From positions 1 to 64,000 of the forward strand of contig CAVOJY010000007.1 in the NCBI GenBank assembly GCA_963696405.1: a stretch of DNA of 64,000 nucleotides, given 5' to 3'. Position 1 is the stretch's first letter. Every line of letters starts with the position of its first letter. Below, in pieces: positions 26,770-35,209 of this stretch. The notes under the pieces are model-generated. The model saw only the letters and a list, made by a program, of their open reading frames with translations. It made no database searches and was not told where the DNA came from. A program made the position numbers and the translations under genes. This DNA is from CAVOJY01 sp963696405 (GTDB lineage Bacteria > Chloroflexota > Limnocylindria > Limnocylindrales > CSP1-4).

Positions 26770-28844
26770 CCACCCTCGTCCGCCCCCGAATCCTCGGCCC
26801 AGGAGAAACGCCCCGCGGAGAAGCGCGCCGCAGGCGGGTCGGCCTGGTCGCCCGCCTCATCCGCGGCCGCGAGGAGGACGCCTCCTGGGTGCGCCCAGCC
26901 TTCCTCGGCGTGACCGCCCTGGCCGCCGTGCTCTACCTCTGGAACCTTGCTGCCAACGGCTTCGCCAACTCGTACTACTCGATGGCCGCCCAGGCCGCCT
27001 CGCAGAGCTGGAGCGCGCTCTTCTTCGGTTCGCTCGACGCGGGCAACTTCATCACCATCGACAAACCGCCGCTCGCGATCTGGCTGATGGGAATCTCGGT
27101 CCGTCTCCTCGGCCTCAACTCGTGGGCCATCCTCCTTCCCGAGGCGCTGCTGGGGATCGCAACCGTCGTCCTCCTCTTCGTCACCGTGCGGCGTTCGTTC
27201 GGCCCGGTCGCGGCCGTCATCGCGGGCCTGGCAATGGCGCTCACTCCGGTCGCCGTGCTCATGTTCCGCTTCAACAACCCCGACGCCCTCCTGACCTTCC
27301 TCCTCGTGGCCTCGGCGGCTGCCCTGCTGTACTCGTTTGAGACCGGGCACCGGCGGTGGCTCCTCGTCACCGGGCTGCTCGTCGGCCTGGCCTTCAACAC
27401 GAAGTTCCTGCAGGCGTATCTCGTGCTGCCGGCTTTCGCCCTGACCGTTCTCGTCGCGGCGCCCGGCTCGTGGAGGCGGCGGATCGTCGATCTCCTTGCC
27501 CTGGGTGCGGCAACGCTCGTCGCCAGCGCCTGGTGGGTCGCGATCGTCGAAGTCCTCCCGGCGACGATGCGCCCGTACATCGGTGGCAGCAACACAAACT
27601 CAGCCCTGGATCTCCTGTTCGGCTACGACGGCCTGGGCCGCATCTTCGGGTTCTTCGGCCTCGATGGCGGTGGCGGCGGTGGCGGGGGCGCGAATTTCGG
27701 CGGCGTCGCCGGCTTCCTGCGTCTCTTCAACGCGGAGTGGGCCGGCCAGATCGCCTGGCTCTTCCCGTTTGCGGCCGTCGCTCTCGTCGGGGGCCTGTGG
27801 TTCCGCCGCCGTTCGGGGCGAACCGACCCGGGCGTCGCTGGGTACCTGCTGTGGGGCGGCTGGCTCCTCGTGACCGCGGCAGTCTTCAGTTTCATGTCCG
27901 GTACCGTCCACCCGTACTACGCCGTCGCCCTGGCGCCCGCCATCGCCGCGCTAGTCGGCGCTGGTGCCGTGGATCTCTGGCGGCTCCGAGCGCAGTCCCG
28001 CTTCGGCGGCCTGCCCCTCGCGGCAGCGATCCTCGCCACGGTCGTCGTTGCGGTGGCGCTCCTGGCCCGGACCCCGGAGTTTCTTCCAGGACTGGACGTC
28101 GCGATCATCGCGGTGGGAGTCGCGGCAGCGGTCGTCGTGGCCGTGCCGGCGTATCTCGTGCCGAGGCGCGTCGCGCTCGTCGTGGCGGCCGCAGGTCTCG
28201 CGGCGGTCATGGCTGCCCCGACTGCGTATGCACTCGACACCGTGGGCACCGTCTACAGAGGATCCACCCCATCCGCGGGCCCAAGCATGGGGGCCAGCGG
28301 TTTCGGGAACCGAGCGGCCGGCGGTTTCGATGGCGCCGGACAGCCCAACGCTGGCACGCCGCCGAGTGGCACGCCGCCCAACGGCACGCCTGCGCAGGGG
28401 ACGGCCGACGCGCCCTCTGCGATCGGCGGCGGCGGCTTCGGCGGTGGCGACCGCGGCGGGTCCCTCGACCAGGCCCTCATCGACTACCTGGTGGCGAACC
28501 GCGGGTCCGCGACATGGCTCGTCGCGGTGAGCGGCTCGCAGCAGGCGGCATCCATCCAGCTCTCGACCGGCATTCCGGTGATGGCTATCGGGGGCTTCAC
28601 CGGCTCCGACCCGGCCCCGTCTCTTGAACGGCTCCAGGCCTGGGTGGCCGCAGGGCAGCTGCGATTCGTGTTCCTGGGCGGCTCGGGCCAGGGCGGCCCC
28701 GGCGGCTCCGGAAACACCGCAAGCGAGCGCGACGCGTGGGTCACCGCGACCTGCAGTCCCGTCACCGACGCCGTCTCCTCCTCCGGCTCCGGCGGCGGGA
28801 CGCTCTACGACTGTTCCGGCGCCGCCGGAACGTCGGGCGGATGA
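26766..28844 (+). CDS. Membrane glycosyltransferase, GT39/ArnT-like
   Basis: A 692-residue multi-helix protein. The catalytic extracytoplasmic loop is near DAGNFITIDKPPLAIWLMGIS, and FRFNNPDALLTFLLVASAA, a family-typical stretch, follows the first helices. It transfers sugars from polyprenyl-phosphate donors to protein or lipid. The C-terminal 170 residues (about 500-692) form an extracytoplasmic domain with Gly/Pro/Asn-rich low-complexity sequence, then a globular part (LVANRGSATWLVAVSGSQQAASIQLSTGIPVMAIGGF). This tail occurs in many actinobacterial and Chloroflexota homologues. It receives its donor from the upstream GT2-GtrA protein, by inference. Confidence 0.87.
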   Translation: MTTLVRPRILGPGETPRGEARRRRVGLVARLIRGREEDASWVRPAFLGVTALAAVLYLWNLAANGFANSYYSMAAQAASQSWSALFFGSLDAGNFITIDKPPLAIWLMGISVRLLGLNSWAILLPEALLGIATVVLLFVTVRRSFGPVAAVIAGLAMALTPVAVLMFRFNNPDALLTFLLVASAAALLYSFETGHRRWLLVTGLLVGLAFNTKFLQAYLVLPAFALTVLVAAPGSWRRRIVDLLALGAATLVASAWWVAIVEVLPATMRPYIGGSNTNSALDLLFGYDGLGRIFGFFGLDGGGGGGGGANFGGVAGFLRLFNAEWAGQIAWLFPFAAVALVGGLWFRRRSGRTDPGVAGYLLWGGWLLVTAAVFSFMSGTVHPYYAVALAPAIAALVGAGAVDLWRLRAQSRFGGLPLAAAILATVVVAVALLARTPEFLPGLDVAIIAVGVAAAVVVAVPAYLVPRRVALVVAAAGLAAVMAAPTAYALDTVGTVYRGSTPSAGPSMGASGFGNRAAGGFDGAGQPNAGTPPSGTPPNGTPAQGTADAPSAIGGGGFGGGDRGGSLDQALIDYLVANRGSATWLVAVSGSQQAASIQLSTGIPVMAIGGFTGSDPAPSLERLQAWVAAGQLRFVFLGGSGQGGPGGSGNTASERDAWVTATCSPVTDAVSSSGSGGGTLYDCSGAAGTSGG

Positions 28845-29929
28845 CCGCGCTGAGCACACGTCTCGCGCGTGGGGCCCGGGTGATCCCGGGCCCCACCGCC
28901 ATGCTCACGGCGATCCTGGCTGCAGGTCTCCTGTTGCGGCTCGTCCTTGCGTACTTCGTGTTCGCCGGGCAGGGGTTTGCCACCGATCTCTCGCTCTTCC
29001 AGGACTGGGCCAGCACGCTGGCGCAGACGGGGCCCGGCTCGTTCTATGCGGCCGCGGGGTCGGCCAACTATCCGCCTGGTTACCTGTACGTCCTGTGGTT
29101 CATCGGCGTCCTCGCCACGCCGGCCGGGACCCTGCTCGGGGTACCAAGCGGTGACGCGGTGGTGCTTCTCCTCAAGCTGCCGCCGATCGCCGCCGACCTC
29201 GCCATCGCGGCGCTTCTCTACTGGGCGGGCCGGCGCTGGTTCGGGGACCGGACGGGCCTCGTCGCCGCGGCTCTCTATCTCTTCATCCCGGTGACCTGGT
29301 ACGACTCGGCGATCTGGGGCCAGGTCGAGGCGGTGGGGACGCTGGCGATGCTGGCGGCCCCGGTATTGCTCATGGCCTTTGCCTTCTACGCGCTGCCCAC
29401 CCGCGTCCACGAGCGGTACCTCTTCCCGTTCTTCGCGCCCGCGGCGCTCCTGGCAGCCGGCGGCATCGGGACCGCTGCCGCGTACGTCGGGGTCGGCTTC
29501 CTCAACGCGGTGAACATCCACGCGGTGCTGGCCGCGCCGCTCGAGATGGCCGGCGGCCTTGCGCGAGGCCTTGGCCCTGGCGGCGCCCCCAGTCGTGCGG
29601 GCGGCCTCGGCCCGGGCGCTCTCGGTCCGGGCGGCCCGCCCACGGGGTCCGGTCCCGGCCTGCGCACGACGGTCGAGTCGGTAGTTCTGCCGCTCGCCGA
29701 CGCTGCCCGAAGCGAGCTGGCCGTCACCCTGGCCGCGCTCGGCCAGACGGCGGCACTGGTGGCCCTGCTCGCGGGCTGGTTCGTGGTGGTCCTGCGCCCA
29801 GCGGCGGCCGCATCCCGGCGCTCGCCAGAGCAGGGGCACGCCTGGCGGGCGAGCTCACTCCACCTGGACGAGGAGGGCCCAATCGCGGAACCCCTCGGCG
29901 TTTGTTCCCAGCGACTCGATGACCTGTGA
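28841..29929 (+). CDS. Membrane glycosyltransferase with probable internal deletion
   Basis: A 362-residue membrane protein coupled to the previous gene by an ATGA overlap. The N-terminal part (about 15-185) has the GT39/87-like features YPPGYLYVLWFIGVL and WYDSAIWGQVEAVGTLAML. Immediately after, at about residue 185, comes FYALPTRVHERYLFPF, a motif that in full-length relatives lies more than 100 residues further on, past several more helices. The middle membrane bundle thus seems to be missing in frame. A long Gly/Pro-rich stretch (about 235-275, GLGPGGAPSRAGGLGPG) and one final helix follow. The C-terminal 25 codons overlap the end of the convergent gene at 29855, so the true end may also be disturbed. 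Confidence 0.72.
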   Translation: MTALSTRLARGARVIPGPTAMLTAILAAGLLLRLVLAYFVFAGQGFATDLSLFQDWASTLAQTGPGSFYAAAGSANYPPGYLYVLWFIGVLATPAGTLLGVPSGDAVVLLLKLPPIAADLAIAALLYWAGRRWFGDRTGLVAAALYLFIPVTWYDSAIWGQVEAVGTLAMLAAPVLLMAFAFYALPTRVHERYLFPFFAPAALLAAGGIGTAAAYVGVGFLNAVNIHAVLAAPLEMAGGLARGLGPGGAPSRAGGLGPGALGPGGPPTGSGPGLRTTVESVVLPLADAARSELAVTLAALGQTAALVALLAGWFVVVLRPAAAASRRSPEQGHAWRASSLHLDEEGPIAEPLGVCSQRLDDL

Positions 29930-31307
29930 CCCGCTGGTAGCGTACGTGCCGATCGTCGAGAAGCTGCCGTCGGTGGGGTCGTACTTGCGGATCACCACAC
30001 GGGGTCCGGAGGCCGCGAACTCGGTCAGGTCGAGGGTGATCGGTCGCCGCGTTGGCATGTAGACGAGCCCGAGGCTGGTGGAGAAGCGGGCCGCGGCCCG
30101 CGTGTCTCCGGTCTGTTCGCCGGCCGTCAGGAAGGTGCCGGTGGTGTCGGGGACGGTGAGCTGCCAGCCGGAGGCCGCTCTCACGAAGGCGGCGAACCGC
30201 GCCAGGTCCCTCGTTCCATCGTCGAGGTCCCCGTCGGGGTCCTTGAGGGTCTCCTCCCACGTGCCGAGGTACGGCGCATAGGGGCTGCCGGGATAGGCCG
30301 ACCCGAAGTACCAGCGAGGGTTGTTGCCGAAGACCGTCCCGAAGCCGCCCGCGCAGAACGGCCCGTACATCATCTCGCGAAGCTGCTGACGCGTGGGGGA
30401 GTTGGGAGGGACGCCCGTGTTGTCGCTCTCATAGGTTCCTTCCATCCAGAAGAACGGGGTGGCGGGCGAGTGCCACGCGGCGCCGGTCGCCAGGACTTCG
30501 TCGACGACGTCGTGCGTGTAGATGTAGATGTTGTCCAGGTCGAGCCAGGAAGGATGCGAGCCCCAGTAGGTCGTGAACAGGCCGTGGGGACCGTGGCCGG
30601 TGATCAGGTGGCTGGAGTGGTTTCGCAGGCCGGTGGCAAGCGATTTCGAACCTCTTCTTGTACCGCGCGTTGCCGGGATCGTTGATGCTTCCCTTGTCGC
30701 CGCCGATCACCCAGATGATGTTGGGCGAGCTCTCGTAGCGTTGAGCGAGGAACTCGCCGTACGCTTCGATCTGGGATTCCGAAGCGGCCAGCGTCTGCGT
30801 GCCGATCCCGTCGTCGCCCCATCCGACGTAGAGGGGAACGGCGAGGATGGTGATGCCGCGGGCTGCGGCCTCCGACACGAGGTCATCGACAAACGCCCAG
30901 TACGCCGGGTTGGGCTTCGATTGAAACATGTCGCCCACGTACGGTGGGTCGCCGGCCTTCGTGTTGGGCGCGTTCTCCGAGTAGTAGCCCTCGATCAGCG
31001 ACACGAGGATGGCGTTGATCCCGTGCGCCTCCAGCTGGTCGAGGTACCAGGTGACCTGGGCCGGGGTCAGCGTTCCGATGATCGACCAGGCGGCGTCGCC
31101 CACCAGCGGCCAGGGGGCGCCGAACTGATCGACCACGAAGCGCCCCGTCGGGTCGACGCGGAGGGGGAACGCCGCCGAACCGGGCCCCCGGGCGTCCTGC
31201 AGCCGAACGAAGATCACCCCAGTGGCGATGACGGCACCGAGCGCCATCAGGGCCAACAGGCCCAGGCCCCGTCTCGATCTCGACGTCCGAACCTCATCCT
31301 CGACCAT
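29855..31307 (-). pseudogene. DUF4038-type glycoside hydrolase, frameshifted
   Basis: Two overlapping frames together give a secreted TIM-barrel hydrolase. The 5' part, from ATG 31307, has a membrane or signal segment (LGLLALMALGAVIATGVIFV), FPLRVDPTGRFVVDQFGAPWPLVGDAAWSI (DUF4038 start), DQLEAHGINAILVSLIEGYY and NIIWVIGGDKGSIND. Near 30645 the frame changes, and the protein continues in the next frame as NHSSHLITGHGPHG, SHPSWLDLDNIYIYTHD, FFWMEGTYES and REMMYGPFCAGGFGTVFGN. A C-terminal collagen-binding-like domain (GLVYMPTRRPITLDLTEF) follows. Family members cleave plant polysaccharide side chains (apiosidase-like). One base change would restore it, so recent inactivation or a base-call error is equally likely. 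Confidence 0.75.
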
Positions 31308-31668
31308 TGCCGTTCCCCCTTCGGCCAGCCTCAGCCCGGATCGACCGCCTTCAACCCGACCAGCCAGGAACCTCGGTGGCCACGCCATCCACGACGCCGC
31401 GCGCGACGCTCCCGCTCGCAGACACCATCCGTATCGCGGGGATCTGTTCGCCCAGCATAGTACGCTTGGCTTCTGCCTGGTCCGGGCCCGCTGGCAGCGG
31501 CGACCGACGCGCCCTCGGGAGCCTCGACGCCAGGCTCGCTCCTACCCGGATGTCAACCACGACGGCCGCCATGGCGGTTCCTCGCCGTGTAGACTGCTGC
31601 GCTCAGGTCCCTGTCCGCCGGGGCCGTACGCCCACCGAGATCACCGGAACCCGCATCCAGGTCCCACC
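31308..31668. other. Divergent intergenic region
   Basis: 361 bases between the hydrolase start and the first PaaK-like gene. On the minus strand TACTAT near 31456-31461 could be a -10 box for the hydrolase, but without a clear -35. No gene or repeat is supported here; the long forward frame running through lacks a start signal and conserved sequence. Confidence 0.3.
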
Positions 31669-33174
31669 GTGATCCCCGACGACCTCGCCTCCGCCGCCAG
31701 GCCGAACCTGCCGGACATCCCGCACCTGCCCCTGGAGCAGCTGGCGGCGCTCGGCCTGCGCCGGCTGCAGGACTTCGCGACCTTCGAGCGGGCGAACAGG
31801 TCCCTGCTGTATCGCGACAAGTGGGGCGCGGCGGGCATCAGGCCCGAGGACATCAGGACCTACGACGATCTCGCGAGGATCCCGTACCTCACGAGCCGTG
31901 AGCTCCGGGCGGCGATGAATGACGGCCCCCTCGAGGAGATCCTGTGCTCGCCCGACGTTGCCCACTGGTTCGCGACGACCGGCACGACGGGCATGCCGAA
32001 GTGGATCCCCTACGGTCGAAGAGACATCGACGTCTTCATGGAGATCCGCGACCGCTGCGCCACCATGCTGCCGTCGGCGGACGGGATGAGGGGCTTCGGC
32101 GTGACGGCGCCCGCGCCGTTCGTCGAGGATGGTCTCGGCGCCTTCGAGATGATCCGCCGCATGTCCAGCGGCCGGCCGGGCGAGGGAGTGGCTGTCTCAC
32201 TCACGGAAGTGGAGCACGAAGAGGCAGTCAGCTTCGCGCTCGACCTCAAGCCTCACATCATCGCCGCCTTCCCCGGTTTTGCCGCGCGCATGGCGGAGAT
32301 CATCGAGGAGCGCGCTCCCGAGGTGGCACGCCAGGAGCTGCAGAGGGCCCGGACCCCCAGGAACCTGGCTGCGTATCTCGTGACGCGCGTCAGAAGGATC
32401 CGACCGCGGGACCTGTCCCGGTACAGCTGGGGCCTCTTCGGCGGAGAGCCCCTTGATCCGTACCGTGCGGCCCTTCGGGAGCGCTTCGGCCTCGAGGCCT
32501 ACGACATGTACCTGTTCACCGAGTTCCTGTACCCGGCCATCGAATGTGGCCAGCATGACGGTATGCACGTCTGGATGGACATCTGCGTCCCCGAGATCAT
32601 CCCGCAATCCGAGCTGGAGCTCGAGAGCAGGGACGACGCCCACATCCCACGTGCGGTCCCGCTCTGGGAAGCCGAGCGAGGCCTGAGAGGGGAGTACGTG
32701 CTGACCACCTTCGGGGAGGTCCTGCCCCTCGTGCGGTATCGCTTCGGGGACCTGATCGAGATCGTCGGGACCGAGCCCTGCCGCTGTGGAATCACGCACC
32801 CCAGGATCAAGGTGCCTCGCCGATCGGACGGCACGATCTGCCTGGGAGCCGTCCGCTTCCCGGCGACGCAGCTCGACGAGATCCTGCTTCGGCCGTCGGA
32901 GAACGGCCAGGTGCGCCGCTGGCAGCTCGAGATCACTCGCGAGGGCTACCGCCCCAAGCCGATCCTCCGGGTCGAGCCGGTGGACGGGGTCGTGGACTCG
33001 GCGGCCTTCCTGGGCGAGATCGGTGGCAGGCTGGAGGAACTGGAGATCCTGAGGCTCGGAATTGAGAACCGGATGGTCGCCCAGCCGGTGGTCTGTCTCG
33101 CGGCCCAGATCACGGACGAGGGACGACGCGTGACGGAGGCGGGCCGCGTGATCGACGAGGGAGAGAAGCAGTGA
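31669..33174 (+). CDS. Phenylacetate-CoA ligase-like adenylating enzyme
   Basis: A 501-residue member of the PaaK/F390-synthetase branch of AMP-forming ligases, which activate carboxylic acids with ATP. The ATP-binding loop is FATTGTTGMPKWIPYG. GLFGGEPLDP and YDMYLFTEFLYPAIECG follow, then the acidic-loop equivalent RYRFGDLIEIVG. CRCGITHPRIKVP contains the Cys/His pattern typical of this group, and a C-terminal ACT-like domain (about 395-480) follows. The GTG at 31669 has no good ribosome binding site but begins just ahead of conserved sequence. It overlaps the second ligase-like gene by four bases. Substrate unknown; aromatic acid or a peptide-like coenzyme carboxylate are possibilities. Confidence 0.82.
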   Translation: MIPDDLASAARPNLPDIPHLPLEQLAALGLRRLQDFATFERANRSLLYRDKWGAAGIRPEDIRTYDDLARIPYLTSRELRAAMNDGPLEEILCSPDVAHWFATTGTTGMPKWIPYGRRDIDVFMEIRDRCATMLPSADGMRGFGVTAPAPFVEDGLGAFEMIRRMSSGRPGEGVAVSLTEVEHEEAVSFALDLKPHIIAAFPGFAARMAEIIEERAPEVARQELQRARTPRNLAAYLVTRVRRIRPRDLSRYSWGLFGGEPLDPYRAALRERFGLEAYDMYLFTEFLYPAIECGQHDGMHVWMDICVPEIIPQSELELESRDDAHIPRAVPLWEAERGLRGEYVLTTFGEVLPLVRYRFGDLIEIVGTEPCRCGITHPRIKVPRRSDGTICLGAVRFPATQLDEILLRPSENGQVRRWQLEITREGYRPKPILRVEPVDGVVDSAAFLGEIGGRLEELEILRLGIENRMVAQPVVCLAAQITDEGRRVTEAGRVIDEGEKQ

Positions 33175-34202
33175 GCGCGGCCGAGACGAACGAGGAGTTC
33201 GAACGCGCGGCGCTGGGGTCCCTCGTCGAGGCCGTGAACAGCAGGCTTCCGGAGGTCGTGTCGCGGGCCTACGAGTCGCCCCTGTACCGGGACCTCTGGC
33301 GTGCGGCCGGGGTCCACCCGGGCCGGGTGCACGGGCTGGCGGACCTCCATCTGGTGCCGCTCCTGACCCGGGAGCGCCTCTTCGAGGTGACACGGTCTCG
33401 CCGGTCGGCCGTCGCCTGCGGACCGGTCGCCCAGTGGTTCGCGGGATCGAGCCGGGCGAACGCGTACGAGTGGTTCCCGCACGGCATCGACGACTTCCTG
33501 GGGATCGCGCCCCTGCTCGCGCGCATGGCCCGGGTCGTGGGGATGCGGGCCGGGGACATCGTGCTGGCGGTCAAGGACACGAGCCCGAGAATCGACGCCA
33601 CCATCCCCTACCTGTGGACGCGCTCGGAGGACCACGGGCTTCCCCGGGTCGAGTGGATCTCCGGTTCGCTGGACTGGTATGACTCGATTGGCATGACCTG
33701 GATCGACTTCGTCCAGAAGAGGCGGCCGACCGTCCTGTTCACCTCGACCGAAAACGCCCTGGCACTGGCGGACAAGATCCGCCGTGACCTGGGCGTGCGG
33801 GCCGCAGACGTGCTGACGAAGACCCGGATCGGGGTCTTCTACGGGGGATCGCCGAGCGCCAGTCGGGACACGCTCGCCGAGGCGTACTCCCTGGAGTCAT
33901 TCGAAGTCTATTCACCCACCGAGCACATGGCGCTCTGTACCGAGTGTCCCGCGCACGAAGGCATCCACCTCTGGATGGACGCCTGCATCCCGGAGGTGGT
34001 CCCTGCAGACGGCGCGGAGGCCGTTCCGGTCTGGGAGACCACCCCCGGCACCACAGGCGAACTGGTGCTGACCACCTTCGCCCGCTGCCTGCCGCTGGTC
34101 CGGTTCAGGACCGGAGAGTTGATCCGCGTCGAAGGCATCGACGCCTGTGCGTGCGGACGAACGCATCCGCGCATCAGCCGCGTGCGGCGGGGTCCGGCCT
34201 AG
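33171..34202 (+). CDS. PaaK-like protein lacking ATP loop and C-terminal domain
   Basis: A 343-residue homologue of the preceding gene. Corresponding segments line up throughout: YESPLYRDLWRAAGVHPGRV, YGGSPSASRDTLAEAYSLESFEVYSPTEHM, HEGIHLWMDACIPEVVP and CACGRTHPRISRV. But the ATP-binding loop TTGTTGMPK of the first protein is replaced by GSSRANAYE, RYRFGD is RFRTGE, and the chain ends right after the Cys/His motif without the C-terminal domain. It is therefore unlikely to adenylate by itself. Translational coupling suggests a non-catalytic partner subunit or a substrate-binding paralogue. Convergent with the small lipoprotein gene. Confidence 0.75.
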   Translation: MSAAETNEEFERAALGSLVEAVNSRLPEVVSRAYESPLYRDLWRAAGVHPGRVHGLADLHLVPLLTRERLFEVTRSRRSAVACGPVAQWFAGSSRANAYEWFPHGIDDFLGIAPLLARMARVVGMRAGDIVLAVKDTSPRIDATIPYLWTRSEDHGLPRVEWISGSLDWYDSIGMTWIDFVQKRRPTVLFTSTENALALADKIRRDLGVRAADVLTKTRIGVFYGGSPSASRDTLAEAYSLESFEVYSPTEHMALCTECPAHEGIHLWMDACIPEVVPADGAEAVPVWETTPGTTGELVLTTFARCLPLVRFRTGELIRVEGIDACACGRTHPRISRVRRGPA

Positions 34203-34228
34203 GGCGGCCTAGGGCGCCTTCCCTGACG

Positions 34229-34588
34229 TCACCGCGTACACCGGCACTGCGAACTCCAGTTTTCCTGGAAGGCGTCTTTGCAGGAGCCGCTGCGCTCAGG
34301 GTTGGCAGGCGCACACGCTTCCAGGCCCGCCTGCCCGGCGCGGTAGTCGCAGCCCGCGAACCCCAGGACGCGACACACATCATCACAGGTGACGCCTGCG
34401 GCCGGAGCCGACTGCCCAACGTGGATTCCGTCGGTGCAAACGCCAAAGACGCCGCGGATGAGAGCGTCCCGCGCTCCGCCGGCCGTCGGCGCGGGAGAGG
34501 ACGCGGACCCGCCGCTGCAGGCCGCCGTAACGACGACCAGGAGGGCGATGCTCGCGAGAGCGACGCCCAGGAGACGAGGGAGTTTCAC
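34229..34588 (-). CDS. Small cysteine-rich lipoprotein
   Basis: A 119-residue exported protein. A signal peptide with lipobox VTAAC puts the lipidated Cys at residue 24. After a Ser/Pro/Ala-rich linker (25-40) comes a compact domain with eight further cysteines (VCTD, VTCDDVCRVLGFAGCDY, EACAP, GSCKDAF, SQCRC). This is consistent with four disulfides or metal binding. I do not recognise the family. It lies 10 bases downstream of the ferritin-like gene on the same strand, so the two probably share a transcript. Confidence 0.7.
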   Translation of the reverse strand: MKLPRLLGVALASIALLVVVTAACSGGSASSPAPTAGGARDALIRGVFGVCTDGIHVGQSAPAAGVTCDDVCRVLGFAGCDYRAGQAGLEACAPANPERSGSCKDAFQENWSSQCRCTR

Positions 34589-34598
34589 GGGGCTGGCC

Positions 34599-35096
34599 CT
34601 ACGCCCGCTTGAGCAGGTAGCCCAGGTCTTCGACCAGCGCCTGCAGGTCCTCCTCGTGCTCGATCTCGTCCTGCAGGATCTGGACGGCGAGGTTGTAGGT
34701 GACCGGGTCCTTGCCGGCGACTTCCTTCATGAGCGCGTTGTAGACGCCGATGGCGCACTGCTCGCCGGCGACATTCTGCTCGAGGATCTTCTCGACGAAG
34801 GGATCGGCAGGCTCCTCGTAGCCGCAGTTCGTGAGGTCGAACCACTTCCGGGGCGTCGTGACCGGCGTGCCCCCGAGCTGGATGATGCGGCTGGACACCA
34901 TGTCGGCGTGCCGAAGCTCGTCGGTCGCGTGCTGCATGAGCTCGGCGATGACGGCATCCTTCATCGGCCCGCTGACGATCTTCGCACCCATCCAGTACTG
35001 GTAGTAGGCGAGCCACTCGTCTGCGAGTGCCTTGTTGAGGAGTTCCACGATCCGCTCGGCGTGTTCCGCGACGATCTCCCGCCCCTTCGTTCCCAC
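34599..35096 (-). CDS. Ferritin-like (Dps/bacterioferritin-type) protein
   Basis: A 165-residue four-helix-bundle protein. Di-iron ligands are in helix A (LADEWLAYYQYW), helix B (HATDELRHADM), helix C (GEQCAIGVYNAL) and helix D (LQDEIEHEEDL). The segment RIIQLGGTPVTTP after helix B is characteristic of the bacterioferritin/DpsL-like group. Such proteins oxidise and store iron and protect against peroxide. The GTG at 35096 follows GGAGGGA. It may be co-transcribed with the cysteine-rich lipoprotein gene. No Fur box is obvious upstream. Confidence 0.87.
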   Translation of the reverse strand: MGTKGREIVAEHAERIVELLNKALADEWLAYYQYWMGAKIVSGPMKDAVIAELMQHATDELRHADMVSSRIIQLGGTPVTTPRKWFDLTNCGYEEPADPFVEKILEQNVAGEQCAIGVYNALMKEVAGKDPVTYNLAVQILQDEIEHEEDLQALVEDLGYLLKRA

Positions 35097-35209
35097 GTCA
35101 TGTCCCTCCGTTTGCGCCGGCCTCGTCGGCCGGGCGACGATCCCCGGGCTTCCCACCCTGACTGCCACGGATTCTCGCACCGCGGCGCTCTCCGCGAGGC
35201 GCGCCCGCG

